Below, one piece after another: positions 10,739-22,498 of a DNA stretch of 64,000 nucleotides. The notes beneath the pieces are model-generated. The model was not told where the DNA came from. It worked only from the letters and a program-made list of their open reading frames with translations, and searched no databases. How positions within the stretch are numbered: the first letter of the stretch is position 1; each line of letters starts with the position of its first letter. Position numbers and translations under genes: made by a program. This stretch comes from Cercis canadensis (taxonomy: Eukaryota; Streptophyta; Magnoliopsida; Fabales; Fabaceae), in the NCBI GenBank assembly GCA_003255065.1, contig QAOA01003503.1, positions 1 to 64,000 on the forward strand, read 5' to 3'.

Positions 10739-12024
10739 TGTTGGCCCTACAGTTCTCCCACCTTAGTTTTAATGATAACAAATAGTCTTATTTATCACTA
10801 ACCTATGTTTGCTCAAATGGTGATTTTAGTAACAGGTTAAATGATGTCTTTGGGTCAAAAGCATAACCAGTTTCCTAGTCAACAAAACCAGCTCATGTTC
10901 AAGTACTGCTTCTACACTACAATGAAGATGATGATATGAAAGCCTCAAAATCCGTAGATCATCCAAGGTTGAAGCCCAGTCCATCTAGATCAGTTAATGG
11001 ACTCTATAGGCTTTAGAAGATAGCCCATTTGAGGAATTTGAATTAGAGAGAATCCATCATCAAGAAAGGAAACAAGTGATATTCAAGAAAAGTTTTTGAA
11101 AAATAAATATATTATTTCTCAATTTAAGATATTATCTCTGATTTAGTGATTAAGACGACAAATCAAGCAAGTAAAAGCCCAGCCCATTAGCAATAGTCAT
11201 CTTCTACCTTCTGCTACTATAAATTCAAAGACCAGAGGTCTGGAACAACAAGAAGAGAATCCATTGAATCATTGTGAAGAAAAAACTGTGTCATAAACTA
11301 GTTCTTAGTCTCTTTTACCAACTTTATACAACTTGTGTAAACCTTTCGATGAGAGTTGTAATTCTGTGGGAGCCATATCCATTTGGGATTTTTGTAACAT
11401 ATTTCATTGGAAAATCTAGGGAGTGACTTATGTCTTTGTTTGATAGAAGGAGAAAGTTTCTTATGAGCTCTTAAGAAACTAGAGAGTTTTCTAGTTAAGC
11501 TCTTTGTAAAACAGTGTTGTAAGAAACTTGGAAAAATAACCTTGTTGATAGTTGAATTCCAGCCCTGGGAGAGTGGACGTAGGCTATGTTATTGGTTGAA
11601 CCACTATAAAATTTCTAAGCTCAATCTCTATGCTCTTTTCTCTTTAATATTCGACTGTTATTTAAACTATTGTTGCGTAACTAGTTTTGATGTTTTGTGC
11701 TTATTAAGCATGTTGTGTATTCTATCTCTTTATCTATTAGTCTGCTAGTGTTTGCTTGATAAATTGTAATATTTCTTATTCGCAAGAATCTAAATCTTTT
11801 GATCTATTATTCTGAGTGGCTATTTGGTTTATGTTCTTAATTCTCAAATTCAAGCTTTAATCTTTAGCTTTTGCTAAGATTTTTTGGGTTATTATATAAC
11901 TAGCTTTAAAATGAGTTTTGATCATAAACTAGTTATTTCAAAAGGCATTTTTAATTTGTAATTTTGCATAGTTATTTTTTTAATCTCCTATTCACCCACC
12001 TCTAAGAGCATACCTATACTCTCA
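10739..12024 (+). mobile_element. Solo LTR, 1286 bp, probable Sirevirus-type copia
   Basis: Starts TGTTGGCCCTACAG and ends ACCTATACTCTCA, with canonical TG...CA ends and a perfect 5-bp target duplication TAAGT (10734-10738 and 12025-12029). No internal region is present, so this is a solo LTR left by recombination between two LTRs. The opening (CTCCCACCTTAGTTTTAATGATAACAAA) and closing (CCTATTCACCCACCTCTAAG) stretches resemble LTRs of the Sirevirus lineage; that is recall, not a search. A TATA-like CTACTATAAATTC lies near 11214. It sits in intron 1 of the PRD3 remnant. Confidence 0.85.
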
Positions 12025-12685
12025 TAAGTCACGGCATCTAATTAAACATAACTTTCAACAGAATTCATAATCTTTGAAAGAAACAAAAGATTATAAGAAT
12101 ACGAACTACAACTGAGGTAGAATTTGAGAAAAAAAAATCCTCAAATGTACAGATATCAGAGAAAATTTTGCATGTACAAATTCTTCTACATTTTTTTTAG
12201 AAATAGAAAAACTGAAAATCTAGCTACGTAATTGTAGCATCGAGAAATATTAATCAACAGTACATAAGTTCCAAATCCATAAAACTTCATATTTATCTAT
12301 TCCGAATTTCCAAGGCTATCACAAGCACTGGATCTAAAAATTCAAAAGCGTTTGATCTCCTCTAAACCAAACAATCAGAGCAAAGCCGAATACAAAAGCA
12401 TAATTCATATTCTTAAACTGAGAAACAATTTACGAATGAAAGTAGAAGCAATTTGAATTAAGAATTATAACCTTTTCATCATTCTTAGTTAATTTACACA
12501 ATCGAGACGAACTGAGCTACATAATTTCCATTTTTATGAGAAATTTAAATTTGCTTCTTACTTTTCCTGCAGTTTCTCGAGATCCAAACGAAAAAAAAAT
12601 CAGAAGGTAAGAACTCGAACCTTGTGTGTGGAGAAAGGACGGAGATAGAATTGACATCGCAGGCCTTGTTGATCTTCATCTTCAT

Positions 12686-14086
12686 TTGCATGAATCGGTG
12701 AATCTGAAGGCTGAATCATGCTGCGATTTTCCTATTGGAAGATGAGAGAAACTTTATGGTCATCATCAAGAAAATCGGTTCACGAATTCAAAAATTCTCT
12801 TGAATAATCGAGTTCTTCAGAAATGTATGCATGCGAGTGAGTGACTGAGAGAAAGAGAAATAGTTCTGGTAATGTGAAGCTGTGTATGCTATTGCTAAGT
12901 TGAAAAAACTGCAAAGCAAGGTGCAAAAAAATAAATGAATTTATAAGCCGTTTGAGTTGAGATAACGGGGCGGATCACGGGTCAAAAAATTCATATTCGT
13001 GTCTATCGAGTGAGGGGTTTGGACCGTTTATCTCGTCTTGGGTAATTCTTTTCATCTATTCATCTTATGTAGATGTAGAACAGAAGAACACTACATCATT
13101 TACATGTAAAGTTTACCATTTATGTGTTTATATTTTCTTTATGGAACATTTATGTCTTTATATTGTAGTATATTAAGGATATCTAAGAATTTCTTGACTC
13201 AGCTATTATGACCCTTTCTTCCCAACTCTTTGGTTCTTCTTTTTTCCCCTCTCTTCCTTATTGGTAGGTATGAGTAGTGAGGGGTAATTAATTTAATCCC
13301 GTCTACTATATCTAAATTTTGGATCTGAAATGCACTTTCGATAACGAAGTATATTTTGATAGTTACGATTAAATAAACTTTTAAAAATTTAAAAATTTAC
13401 ACTTGTCATATTGTTATTGATATTGATTATGTATTTTATACATATTGACAGTGATATATGTGTAAAGTGCAAACCCTAGTGTTGTATTCTTGCGTCTCTT
13501 TGCATAATTCGTCGACTAGCATTTGGCCTATAAGATGTTAGTCATTTCTAAATTAGATAAACGAAAAAAAGAAAAAAAAAAGTTTTGTTGTGTGACTCAG
13601 AAATATGCTTTCTTTCTTGATATGTTTCAAATTGTGATGAGTATTGCGACCACACTATAAGTCTATAATTATATATAGCATGTTTGAAAAGTTAAATTAG
13701 AAAAGTCATAGAGGAAAAGTATAATTTCATTTCAATTAAACTCAAGTACAGCTAAAGTAAAAAAAAAAAAAAAACAAAAAAACAAAACAAAAACAAAATG
13801 TTCAATTACCAGCAATGAGTACGAAATTGAAAAATTAAAATTCAATATCATGTAATTCTTTTTAAGTGAACTTGGTTAATGTTAATTAAATTGATAGAAT
13901 GAAACTGTAATTTCATGTGATTCCACTTCAATTGAATTAGTTTTAAATTAGAAAAATTTCATGCGATCAATGTAGAATTTGCAAACCCAAATTTAATTTC
14001 CTTTAATTCTTTTCAATGGAATTTACTTAGTCTCAAATTGATAGAGGAAAATTATAATTTGCATGCACTTCTATTTCTTTTAATTT
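12686..14086. other. PRD3 remnant upstream region and AT-rich spacer
   Basis: The first 200-300 bases would be the leader and promoter of the minus-strand PRD3 remnant. A minus-strand TATA-like GGCTTATAAATTC lies near 12940, about 250 bp before the start codon. Beyond that is AT-rich spacer with A/C-rich simple sequence near 13758-13800. No other gene seen. Confidence 0.4.
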
Positions 14087-14238
14087 TCTAAGGCTATGAC
14101 ATACCACAAGCTTCAATGAGAGCTCATAGTGGTACTTATAGATTGCCTACCAAAAGGAGACAGTTAGCAGTGAGATTCGAACCTAAATCTTATAAGTAAA
14201 ATGCTTCGATCCTTACAATCTGAACCAACCCCAGTTGA
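14087..14238 (-). mobile_element. tRNA-derived SINE, minus strand
   Basis: On the minus strand this reads GGGGTTGGTTCAGATTG, then TTAGGTTCGAATCTCAC (a pol III B-box, consensus GGTTCGANTCC), then TTTTGGTAGGCAATCTATAAG. A second copy of the same family, plus strand, lies at 32115-32310 and shares the GTTGGTTCA start, the TTTTGGTAGG middle and the CTATAAGTC/CTATGAGCTC parts. Two dispersed copies plus the B-box support a SINE. Confidence 0.65.
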
Positions 14239-15615
14239 TGCTCCTAAGTATATTAATTGTATAAGCATACAATAAGAGGAATCTAATTACTATGCAAGCT
14301 GCATTATCCTTTTCTTCTATTTCACATGCAATTCATTCCAATAAGATAGACTAACCAGATCCTTGGTTTTAACTCAAATTCCTTGCACACACACTCTTTT
14401 CCTCCAAATTGTATCTTTCACAATTCATTTTCACACTAATTTTCACTACCATATTTCTTTCTATGAACTGTCAAACAAACAAAAGATCAGCAGCAACTTA
14501 AGAATGCCAGCCCTGGGAGATCTAGAGTCACTGAAGACTAAAGATACATCTTTCCTATAGATTTTGAAGCGAGTTTATTTCAGTTATTTATTATCGAATC
14601 CAGATTCAAATCCTTGATTATCATAGTTTTAGCCTTTTATTTAGAAAACATAATATTTTTAGCATTTCAAACATGTTAAAAGAATATAATGTATTATTTA
14701 AATTTGGCTTTTTATTTTTTAAAAAGACTGTGTTTCTAGTGTGATATTGTTTTTAGAAAGAAATACTGATAATCAATCAAGATCCACACGAATTAATGGC
14801 TTGATTAGGTAAAATACTAATTCAAATTTAATAAAAATTTAGTCACTTCCTTTGACATGAACTCATGAGGAGAGTGAAAATAAGGAGTGATAAAAATATC
14901 TTAATTACATGACAATCTAATATTATCTTCATTGACAATATTTATCTAAAAAATATAAGGGTAAACAAGTTATAATACACAATCACTTCCTCGGAAGTGA
15001 ATTTATGATACTTTTCACTTAATTCTCATCACAAATATAGGGTGACAATTTTTTATAAAGAAGGAATATAGACAGTGGCTCCTTTATTATAGACTATAAG
15101 AAAATGGAGATTTTCTCAAGGACAAGAAATTATCATGGAAAAAATGAATAATTCTCTAAAAAATTTGGATATGACAATTTCTCACAGAATATACACCCGA
15201 GAGAAATATCCATGAGAACTCCAAGAGAACGAGGCTAGAAATGTTTCTTGTGGACGGATATCTAGAAAAAATCTAGATCAGATTTGTAGTCATCATTTCT
15301 CATGGACTTTTTCAGTGAGAAACAAACTTTTTTCCGTAAGAAATAAAATGCACCGTTTCAATTAAACGGGATTTTGAAAATATGTTTCTCACAGACAAAA
15401 TTTCCATGAGAAATTTCATAAGAAATTTGGGTTTTATGTTCTCTGGTTTCTCTCCCTCTACCTGCACAAGCTTCACTCTCATTTCTCTCCTTCTCTCATC
15501 TGATCTGCAACCCTAACTCTAAACCCTCTTTTTCTCCATTCTGAATTGATTAAACTCCTCCGTTGGTTGGTAGTCATCTCTGGATGGCGGTGATTATGCT
15601 CCAATTGTCTCCTTN
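14239..15615. other. Intergenic, AT-rich; pieces of degenerate repeats
   Basis: No gene found. Between about 15080 and 15430 the motif TTTCTCA(T/C)GGA or its complement recurs several times, which suggests a degenerate non-autonomous transposon. 15430-15600 is pyrimidine-rich and resembles a plant leader, but no coding exon follows before the N at 15615. Confidence 0.35.
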
Positions 15616-15825
15616 AAAAAAAAAAAACTACAGCAATAGTACGGAGGGTGGAGAGAGAGAGAACGAATAGAGAGAGAACGTATGCAATCCCCAATCCCCA
15701 TTCGATGGCAAGAGTATCGAAGAAAAACGGAGACAGAGATAGAGCAAGAGGAATAGAAACAGAGAGACCTAAGCAGGGAGAAAGGGAGCAAATCGAGAAA
15801 GAGGAATTGAAATTTCAGATTTAGT
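15616..15825 (-). repeat. Dispersed repeat ending in poly-T (copy 1)
   Basis: On the minus strand this reads ATCTGAAATTTCAATTCC, then CTTTCTCCCTGCTTAGG, a long pyrimidine-rich stretch, then CTATTGCTGTAG and a T run ending at an N. The same order occurs on the plus strand at 56548-56758, where the T run is 56 bases. Both copies break the assembly at the homopolymer. Family unknown; neither copy has a plausible ORF. Confidence 0.6.
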
Positions 15826-16450
15826 GTATCGGTAATCCTCTGTCTCCTTTATGAATCCGTGCTAAGTAAAAGAGAAAAAAAGAAGAAGCAAATTATGCTT
15901 TTATTTCTTGCTTGTTACTTTCCGTCATGACTCCCAATTTGCTCTCCCATTATTGCGAGTGGTATTTGAGGAAAAGCTTTCAACTTTGTCAAAATATACA
16001 TATGCCCATTGAAAAATCTGTGCGAATTATGCTTTTATTTCTTGCTGTTGCTTTCCCTCAAGAGTCCCAATTTGCTCTCCCATTGTTGCGANGACAGAGA
16101 TAGAGCAAGAGGAATAGAAACAGAGAGACCTAAGCAGGGAGAAAGGGAGCAAATCGAGAAAGAGGAATTGAAATTTCAGATTTAGTGTATCGGTAATCCT
16201 GTCTCCTTTATGAATCCGTGCTAAGTAAAAGAGAAAAAAAGAAGAAGCAAATTATGCTTTTATTTCGTGCTTGTTGCTTTCCGTCATGACTCCCAATTTG
16301 CTCTCCCATTATTGCGAGTGGTATTTGAGGAAAAGCTTTCAACTTTGTCAAAATATACATATGCCCATTGAAAAATCTGTGCGAATTATGCTTTTATTTC
16401 TTGCTGTTGCTTTCCCTCAAGAGTCCCAATTTGCTCTCCCATTGTTGCGA
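15732..16450. repeat. Direct duplication flanking single-N join at 16092
   Basis: 15732-16091 (360 bp) and 16093-16450 (358 bp) are nearly identical and separated by one N, so this is probably an unmerged contig overlap. Inside each copy is a true shorter tandem repeat: a unit of about 134 bp starting AATTATGCTTTTATTTC occurs at about 15891 and 16025, and again at about 16251 and 16385 in the second copy. The ORFs that start MLLSVMTPN are this repeat and are not supported as a gene. Confidence 0.75.
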
Positions 16451-16499
16451 GTGGTATTTCAGGAAAAGCTTCCAACTTTGTTAATATATGTATATATAT

Positions 16500-17105
16500 A
16501 TATCCATTGAAAATTATTTCATGTTTGCCCCCACATCCTTCTACATAGCTCTGCCACTGGTTCTACATGACTGGGGTCTTTAACTCTTACTTGAGTTTCA
16601 CAATGTATTGATTTTATAAAAAAAAAGTACCTAACGAACAGAATGATATATTTAAAAGTGAAATTGTTGTTACTATAATGATGATATTTCTATACTTCCA
16701 TATGAAGGCATGATGGTAGTGATGAATTGTTCTTGAACGTTTTGAGAATATGAATAAATTACAAGAGAGAGAGAAAACATAAGACATGATGATAATGATG
16801 GAGCAAGTTAATGGGAGCCAAATGAGAAAGTACTAGAATTTGGAGGAAAGTTGAGAGGTAATCAATTGCCTGGGGGATGCATCATTAGTGATTTCTTAAA
16901 AATTTGTTAAGAAATTTTGGTACTTTAATTTTTATATTAGGATATACCTTTATTTTAATGTTTTAGACATTATAGTTTTGCACTTTCTGAATTTTTGAAT
17001 CAATATTTTGTAGCAGAAAATAATTCTTTATTTATTTTTAATGAAAAAATTATTGTTTATATTTAGTTATCATGGCAAGTACTTGTTTTTGTAGAAACGT
17101 GACTT
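16500..17105. other. Intergenic, AT-rich
   Basis: No gene, RNA or clear repeat boundary seen. A phrase CTCTGCCACTGG near 16550 resembles the ends of small transposons seen elsewhere in the window. Confidence 0.35.
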
Positions 17106-17109
17106 CTGT

Positions 17110-17850
17110 ATGCCTTGTTTTTTTTTTTAAGGAATTTCTCCAATTAATAAAACACCTTTACATTTTAGCATCTAAACAGATTGGTAGATTTACAAAGTAC
17201 TTCTGACAACTGCAATGGCTTCTGATTTAATTAAACAGCTTCAACTCTTATAAATGCACTAGTGTGGCCTGCTCTGTCTTTTTCGCCTCTGCATGTAACT
17301 GTGCTCGTCTTGTTTTTCCTCTGCTAGTGTGTTTCTCTCTAAAAATTTAAATCCTTTTCTTTTCCATAGTCCAAATTTCAGACTTTATCTGTGGTGCTTC
17401 TGTTGTTTATTCATGGGATGTGCTATACTGTTGTCAATTTTGTCATGATAAGTACTTGTATATTCAAACACTTTTTGTTCAAACCCAACTTGTGTTTGCC
17501 TTTTTTTTTTTTTTGTCGTAATCTTACTGATTAAAAAAGCACTTTTACATTTTAACATCCAAACAGATTCATATATTTACAAAGCACTTCTGACAACTGA
17601 TTTGGCTGATGCTTTTGTTAAAATGCTTCAACTTCCATAAATGTACTCCTTCTAAAAGCCTAACCAAGAAGAGCTGCTCTGTCTGTTTCTCCTTCCCCAC
17701 ATTAACTGTGCTCATGTTATTTTGTCTCTGCTGGTGTGTTTTTCTCTAAAAATTTAAGTCCTTTTCTTTTCCATAGTCCAAATTTTACACTTGTTTTGTG
17801 GTGCTTCTGTTGTTTAGTCATAGGATGTGCTATATTGTTGTTTTATCTCT
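17110..17850. repeat. Diverged tandem duplication, about 385 bp per unit
   Basis: Copy 1 (about 17110-17435) and copy 2 (about 17498-17845) share the same series of landmarks: a T run, CTTTTACATTTTA, CATC(T/C)AAACAGATT, ACTTCTGACAACTG, GTCCTTTTCTTTTCCATAG or its ATCC variant, and GTGGTGCTTCTGTTGTTTA. The units differ by many substitutions and small indels, so this is an old real duplication and not a contig overlap. It lies 0.5-1.3 kb upstream of the NUMOD3 gene start, so its promoter or 5' UTR may be involved. Confidence 0.7.
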
Positions 17851-18418
17851 TGAAAGGCTCTCAGTTTCAGATGGGTCTGATCAGTGACAGTCAATAATGA
17901 ATTCTCAGACTCTCATATTATTAGTTTTGAGTTTACTATGGTTAGTTGAATCACTAGTAGGGTGGTAGAAAATTAGTGATGCGATATGAGGAAATCTGGC
18001 TAATTGATATTTCAAGTTTCAACCCTGTGAAACAAAATGGTGGATCTTTATAAGGCATGAAAACAAAATTGATTTCACTATTGGAACTATATCGTATGTG
18101 CTAGATTGCAGGTTTGTTATCCACCTGCATAACAGAGAAGAAAATACAACCCTATTATCTGTTTTTTCTTTTGAATATGTTTGAACCATATTTGAATTCT
18201 ATGTCTCTTTAGTACCCCTCCAGTTTTACGTTGTCATGATGGCTTGCCATGAAGGATGTGTGAAAATACTTTATACTCTTATATTTGTGAGAAATTTTCT
18301 CTGTGGCCTTGAGAAGTGAAAATGTATGCTTATATAGAAAAATAGATAATGCATCAGGTTGCTGTGTACATTTTTACTTTACCTAACAAATAATTATACT
18401 TGAATTTCTTTCAGAAGA

Positions 18419-21101
18419 ATGTCTGCTGTACTCTCTCCCTTAAATCATTTTGCAAACATTGGTTTACGGCCGCTTTTGAGCAATGTTGTGGATTGCACAC
18501 ATTATCCTCTAAAGTCACTTCAAGTGTATCATCAAATGTCTATGGTGAAGACCATGCTGCCCAAATTAGCATTTGTTTGTTCCTCACCAAGGGTTTCCTC
18601 CAATGGAGAACTGCATATGAGTGTTGATAAAGGAGAGGCATCTGATTCCGGAGAGTATAATCAGTCAAAAGATAGTATCTTATCCAAAAAAAATATTTTG
18701 AACAATGTGAATGGAGTGCTTGGTTCCAGTGACTCTGTAGAAATTCTGAGTAAGGAGAGGACTAGACGAAGAAAAATAGGACTAGCGAACAAAGGAAGAG
18801 TGCCTTGGAACAAAGGAAGGAAACACACTGCAGGTAGTTAGTTACATTTGAATGGACATAGATATCCTATATACCTGGTTAGTTTTAAATTGTTGATATT
18901 GCACATACTGCAGAGACCCGTGCGAGAATCAGGCAAAGAACATTGGAGGCATTGAGGGATCCCAAGGTGAAGTCATGTAAGAACCGTTCAGTTTTTGGAC
19001 ATGATGAACTGTCTTATGAGAACCCTGAGTTTATCTGAATTTGTTATTGTCTGACACTAGCAGGCTCTTTTGGTTTTGAGCTGCTTCCTATGTTTATAAT
19101 CAGGTTTTTTAAGTGTTAAATGCCTTGAAAAAAAGGATTAGTTTTGGCATATAGGGAGTTTTTTGCTCTTGATCTATCTAATTATTTTAATTTACTGTTT
19201 TCTCTCTTTCCTTGACAAATTTTCAGGTTCGGAAGAGGATGTCTGAACATCCCCGTCCTCATAGGTAAGCTCATCTGCTATATCATTTCCCTTATTGCTT
19301 ATCTATAGGCCTTGTCAAAGAAGAAAGTAATATTTTATTCATTTTTACTCACCTAAAAAAGTAAGTTTGACTGGTATAATTCTTAAGCGACTCTAGGGTA
19401 AATTTTGCAGTTATTGGCAGATAGTGTTTGATGAGAGTCTGAGATTTTATTGAGCTTTGGCATGAATATTTAATGTCAATGCTATTTTCAATCTTTTTCA
19501 ACCTTTATGCAGTGATCACGTCAAGGCAAAAATAAGTTATTCACTGAGACTTGTTTGGCAAGAGCGTTTGAAACTGAAGCAGTTGAAAGAGGGATTCATC
19601 CTTTCATGGGCACTGAGTTTAGCAAATGCAGCTAGGAAAGGAGGGATTGGCCAGGAAGAGCTAGATTGGGATAGCTATGACAAGATAAAACAACAATTGG
19701 CGTGCCAAGGACTTCTGTGGGCTGAGAAAAAGGAAATTGAAAAGAATATGGCAATTGCAGGAGCAAATAAATTCATGCAATCGTGGGCCAAAAGCATAGC
19801 CAAAGTAGCTAAGAAAGGAGGGAGTGGTGAACAAGAACTTGACTGGGATAGCTATGATAAAATAAAACATGAAATGGTTCTTCTCCACCAGCTTCAGTGT
19901 GTTGCAGAAAAAGCAAAGGTGAAGGAGATAGCAAGAATGAGGGCAGAGAAAGCAGCACAGATAAAAGCAATAAAAAAGGTGATGCTTACTCAAAAGAAAA
20001 AAGAGCATGAAGAGAGGACTAAAGAAAGAGGGGATATAAAAACTAAGCTTTACAGAAAAGCAAAGGAAGACAAAAGTGGCTTAGAAGTCATGCAAGAGGT
20101 CAAGCTTAACCACAGATTAACAAAGGTTAGACATAATTTTTATTTATGGATTGTATATAAACGCCACATCATGACACTTTCACAACTTCAGATTGGCCTG
20201 CTTATTGAGATGGAAACTGATTTTAGATCTGGGCCTGTGTTCATCTGTAATGCTTTAAACTTCTTCCGGATGCAAAATGAAGAGAGGAACTTATAGAAAA
20301 ATATAGGAAAATGTGAGTAAAAGGTCATTTTAGTCCTTGAAAGATTTTTTGTCACATAATAGTAAAAAATGACCATTTTGACCTTATTTATGAACTTTCA
20401 GGAATTCAAATGATACAAAAAAACTTTCAAGGACTGAAATGATTTTCGCTGCATCTTTCAAGGACGAAAATGACCTTTTACTTGCTGTAGAAAGTTCTTT
20501 GTAATTGTGAGATTAAAAAAAGGAAAATTTCAATTGTCAAATTCAGTGACTAATTGTATCATAAGGAAAATTCAGTGATTAATTGGTTACTAAGTCAGTT
20601 GGAAACAGTTACTAGTCTTGCCATTCTATTAGAAACTGTATTTTTTTTTTTTCCTATTAGAAACTCAAAACTCTTATACTGTGACATTTTGGATTTTGAC
20701 AAAGGAAAAAAGAGGAGCTGAGCAAGTTGTCTTTATTCTCATGAATATGCCATGCCATCCTGAAAGTTGTTTATAAGTAAATATCTAAATATGATCCCCC
20801 TGGCTCCCTTTTTACTTTTGTTTTGTTTTTTTTATTTGTGCCTCCTTACATCTACTGATGCTATGTTTTATTCTCTCTGTAGATTCACATAAGGAAGAGC
20901 ATAAGTGGTCAAGTAGCAGGGAAAGGGGATGCTTTCATTTCCAATTTTCCAACTGGTGAGGAATTGGATTTAGAGCTTATCAAGAGAGAAAAACTACGGA
21001 AAGAAGTTTCACTTGCGGATCAGATCCGAGCTGCTAGAATAAAAAAGGCAAGATCAACTGTCGCCAAGTCTGCTTCATCTTCTGATTACTCATCTGCTTA
21101 G
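18419..21101 (+). CDS. NUMOD3-domain protein, five exons
   Basis: Exons 18419-18833, 18914-18966, 19227-19264, 19513-20125 and 20883-21101 join in phase at GT/AG sites to give 445 residues. An AG at 18413-18414 just before the start codon suggests an intron in the 5' UTR. Residues 1 to about 60 are rich in S, L and V and could be an organelle transit peptide. Around residues 118-165 are one or two NUMOD3 motifs (GRVPWNKGRKHTA, TRARIRQRTLEALRDPKV, RKRMSEHPRPHSDHVKAKIS). NUMOD3 is a DNA-binding module best known from homing endonucleases; plants carry it in proteins without a nuclease domain, and none is seen here. Next come two internal copies of an SWA-x-S-x-A...KKGG...ELDWDSYDKIK unit, then a K/E-rich probable coiled coil. 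The stop is TAG. The biochemical role is unknown. Intron 4 contains a MITE. Confidence 0.85.
20316..20482. mobile_element. MITE, 167 bp, in NUMOD3 gene intron 4
   Basis: Inverted ends AGTAAAAGGTCATTTTAGTC...CTTGAAAGA and its near-perfect complement ending ...ATGACCTTTTACT. Part of the middle is also complementary. No coding capacity. It lies inside the intron at 20126-20882. Confidence 0.75.
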
Positions 21102-22498
21102 AAATTAGATGCAAGTTACATTTTTTTGTTCTTGAAATAACAGTTGATATGGTGTGTTTAGGACAAGCTAATTCTCTTTATTGGTAGTTTGTTTGATAGA
21201 GAATTCAGTTGAAAGCCTTTAATTCTCACTTTTCATGGTCATGAATATATTATTTGGTAAGTTTCTGATGCTTTAGAGGAATGCAGCTTCTTGAGAACAC
21301 TTTTCAACTTTGGCTCACGTATAAAAAATCTTTTAGGATTCAGAAAGGTCAAAGATTCCCCTTACAGTTTGTGCAAGAAAAACCTTCTTCTCATACATCT
21401 GTTAATTCATAAATAGTAATGACATGTGACACTCACGAGGTTCCGTACATTTACCATATAGTATGGCAATATTTAATAGGTCCTCCTCTTCCAACTTGAT
21501 CTTCTTGATCATTGCTATTGATTTTGATAAAAATAATCAAAAAATTTGGATTCCATATCGATGAGGATATGTTTTGGGAGCACAATGGCTTGAAAATGAG
21601 CTTGAAAAACAATTTGGGTCAATTTTGGCGGGTTTGGTTTGCCCGAACTGATTTGGTTTGTGGGTCGGTTTGATCCGGTTGAGTGGCTGGTCTGACGGGG
21701 CTTGGGTTGGTCAAATCTTGACCCAATTAGTTTACAATAGTAAATGGGTTAATAAAAAGAATAGGCTTGCAATGCATGGACTAGTCGTATGAATACAATC
21801 AATATAGGCCTTATTACACTTCTGAAACTTTTCTCAGGAAAAAAAAAAAAAAATAGAAATGTGCTTTCAAGCAAAAACAAAAACAAAAGTAAAAGTTGAG
21901 AAAATCACTTAGGTTTCTCAATTCTTTTTTTTCTTTTATTTTATCATTTAAAATTTTAAAAGTTTAAAAAAATTATTAAAATAGTTATTTTTAAGATTAG
22001 ATAATAAAAAAAAAGATCATTTTGATCAATTTTTTTTTTTTTTAAATTTTCAAGAATTAAGTGATATAAATTATTTTTTAAGAATCTTAATAATTTTTAC
22101 AGTATTTTTTAAGGATTAAAATTATATTTTTACTTTAAAAAAAAACAAAACAACAAAACGGATAGAAAGGTGTTTTCTTCTCTGGTGCCGGCGAATCACG
22201 TTCATTGGAATTGGAAAGTGTTCTCACTTTGTTTTGGGGTCAAATGAAATCCAACTTTGATAATTCCAAAGCTGTTGAACTCCTTTCCACGCAAAGAATT
22301 CAAATATGGCCTCTGTTTGGCCTGAAAACAATTCGATTTTTTCTGCACACATTTGGGAAGATTCGGTTTCAAAATTTTAAGATGACTAACATGACACTTT
22401 CTTTTGTTTTTTCCAACTAGTATTTGACATAAAAGCATGCTCTGATACCGATGATTGAAGAAGAATAAATACATACATAAAAAAGAAAAATACGGTTG
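21102..22498. other. Intergenic; AT-rich with possible retroelement trace
   Basis: 3' flank of the NUMOD3 gene, then AT-rich DNA. At 22439-22450 the plus strand reads GCTCTGATACC, the complement of a copia primer binding site, which could mark the PBS of a minus-strand LTR element. No LTR pair or pol sequence supports this, so it stays a hint. No gene seen. Confidence 0.35.

Larger units (their letters stand above)
5311..12685 (-). pseudogene. PRD3/PAIR1-like meiotic gene, exons 1-3, disrupted
   Basis: PRD3 (rice PAIR1) is needed in plants to start meiotic double-strand breaks and homologue pairing. Three exons are recognised. Exon 1 (12685-12621) begins MKMKINKACDVNSISVLSP, matching the family's conserved N terminus, and ends in a GT donor. 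Exon 2 (10458-10308) reads RSNTGPSGLQAS, a TAG stop (10421-10419), then LRSQPSQQSF and FSQNSLDKAVTN. Exon 3 (from 5418) reads RLGSQERENSVKK and CAREESQQPNSRSS; its 3' end is uncertain (5321 if the GT at 5320 is the donor, about 5311 by homology). All three junctions have AG/GT and consistent phase. Intron 1 holds a 1.29-kb solo LTR and intron 2 a 4.07-kb copia element. No later exons (coiled-coil and C-terminal parts) were found to the left. The stop and the missing exons indicate a pseudogene; a base error in the draft could explain the stop but not the missing 3' part. Confidence 0.75.

Noticed and set aside
15912..16510. ORFs starting MLLSVMTPN
   Set aside because: They arise from a 134-bp tandem repeat inside a contig-join duplication and have no recognisable homology.
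22439..22480. Possible minus-strand LTR element indicated by GCTCTGATACC
   Set aside because: The motif is short, and no LTR pair, polypurine tract or pol sequence was found around it.
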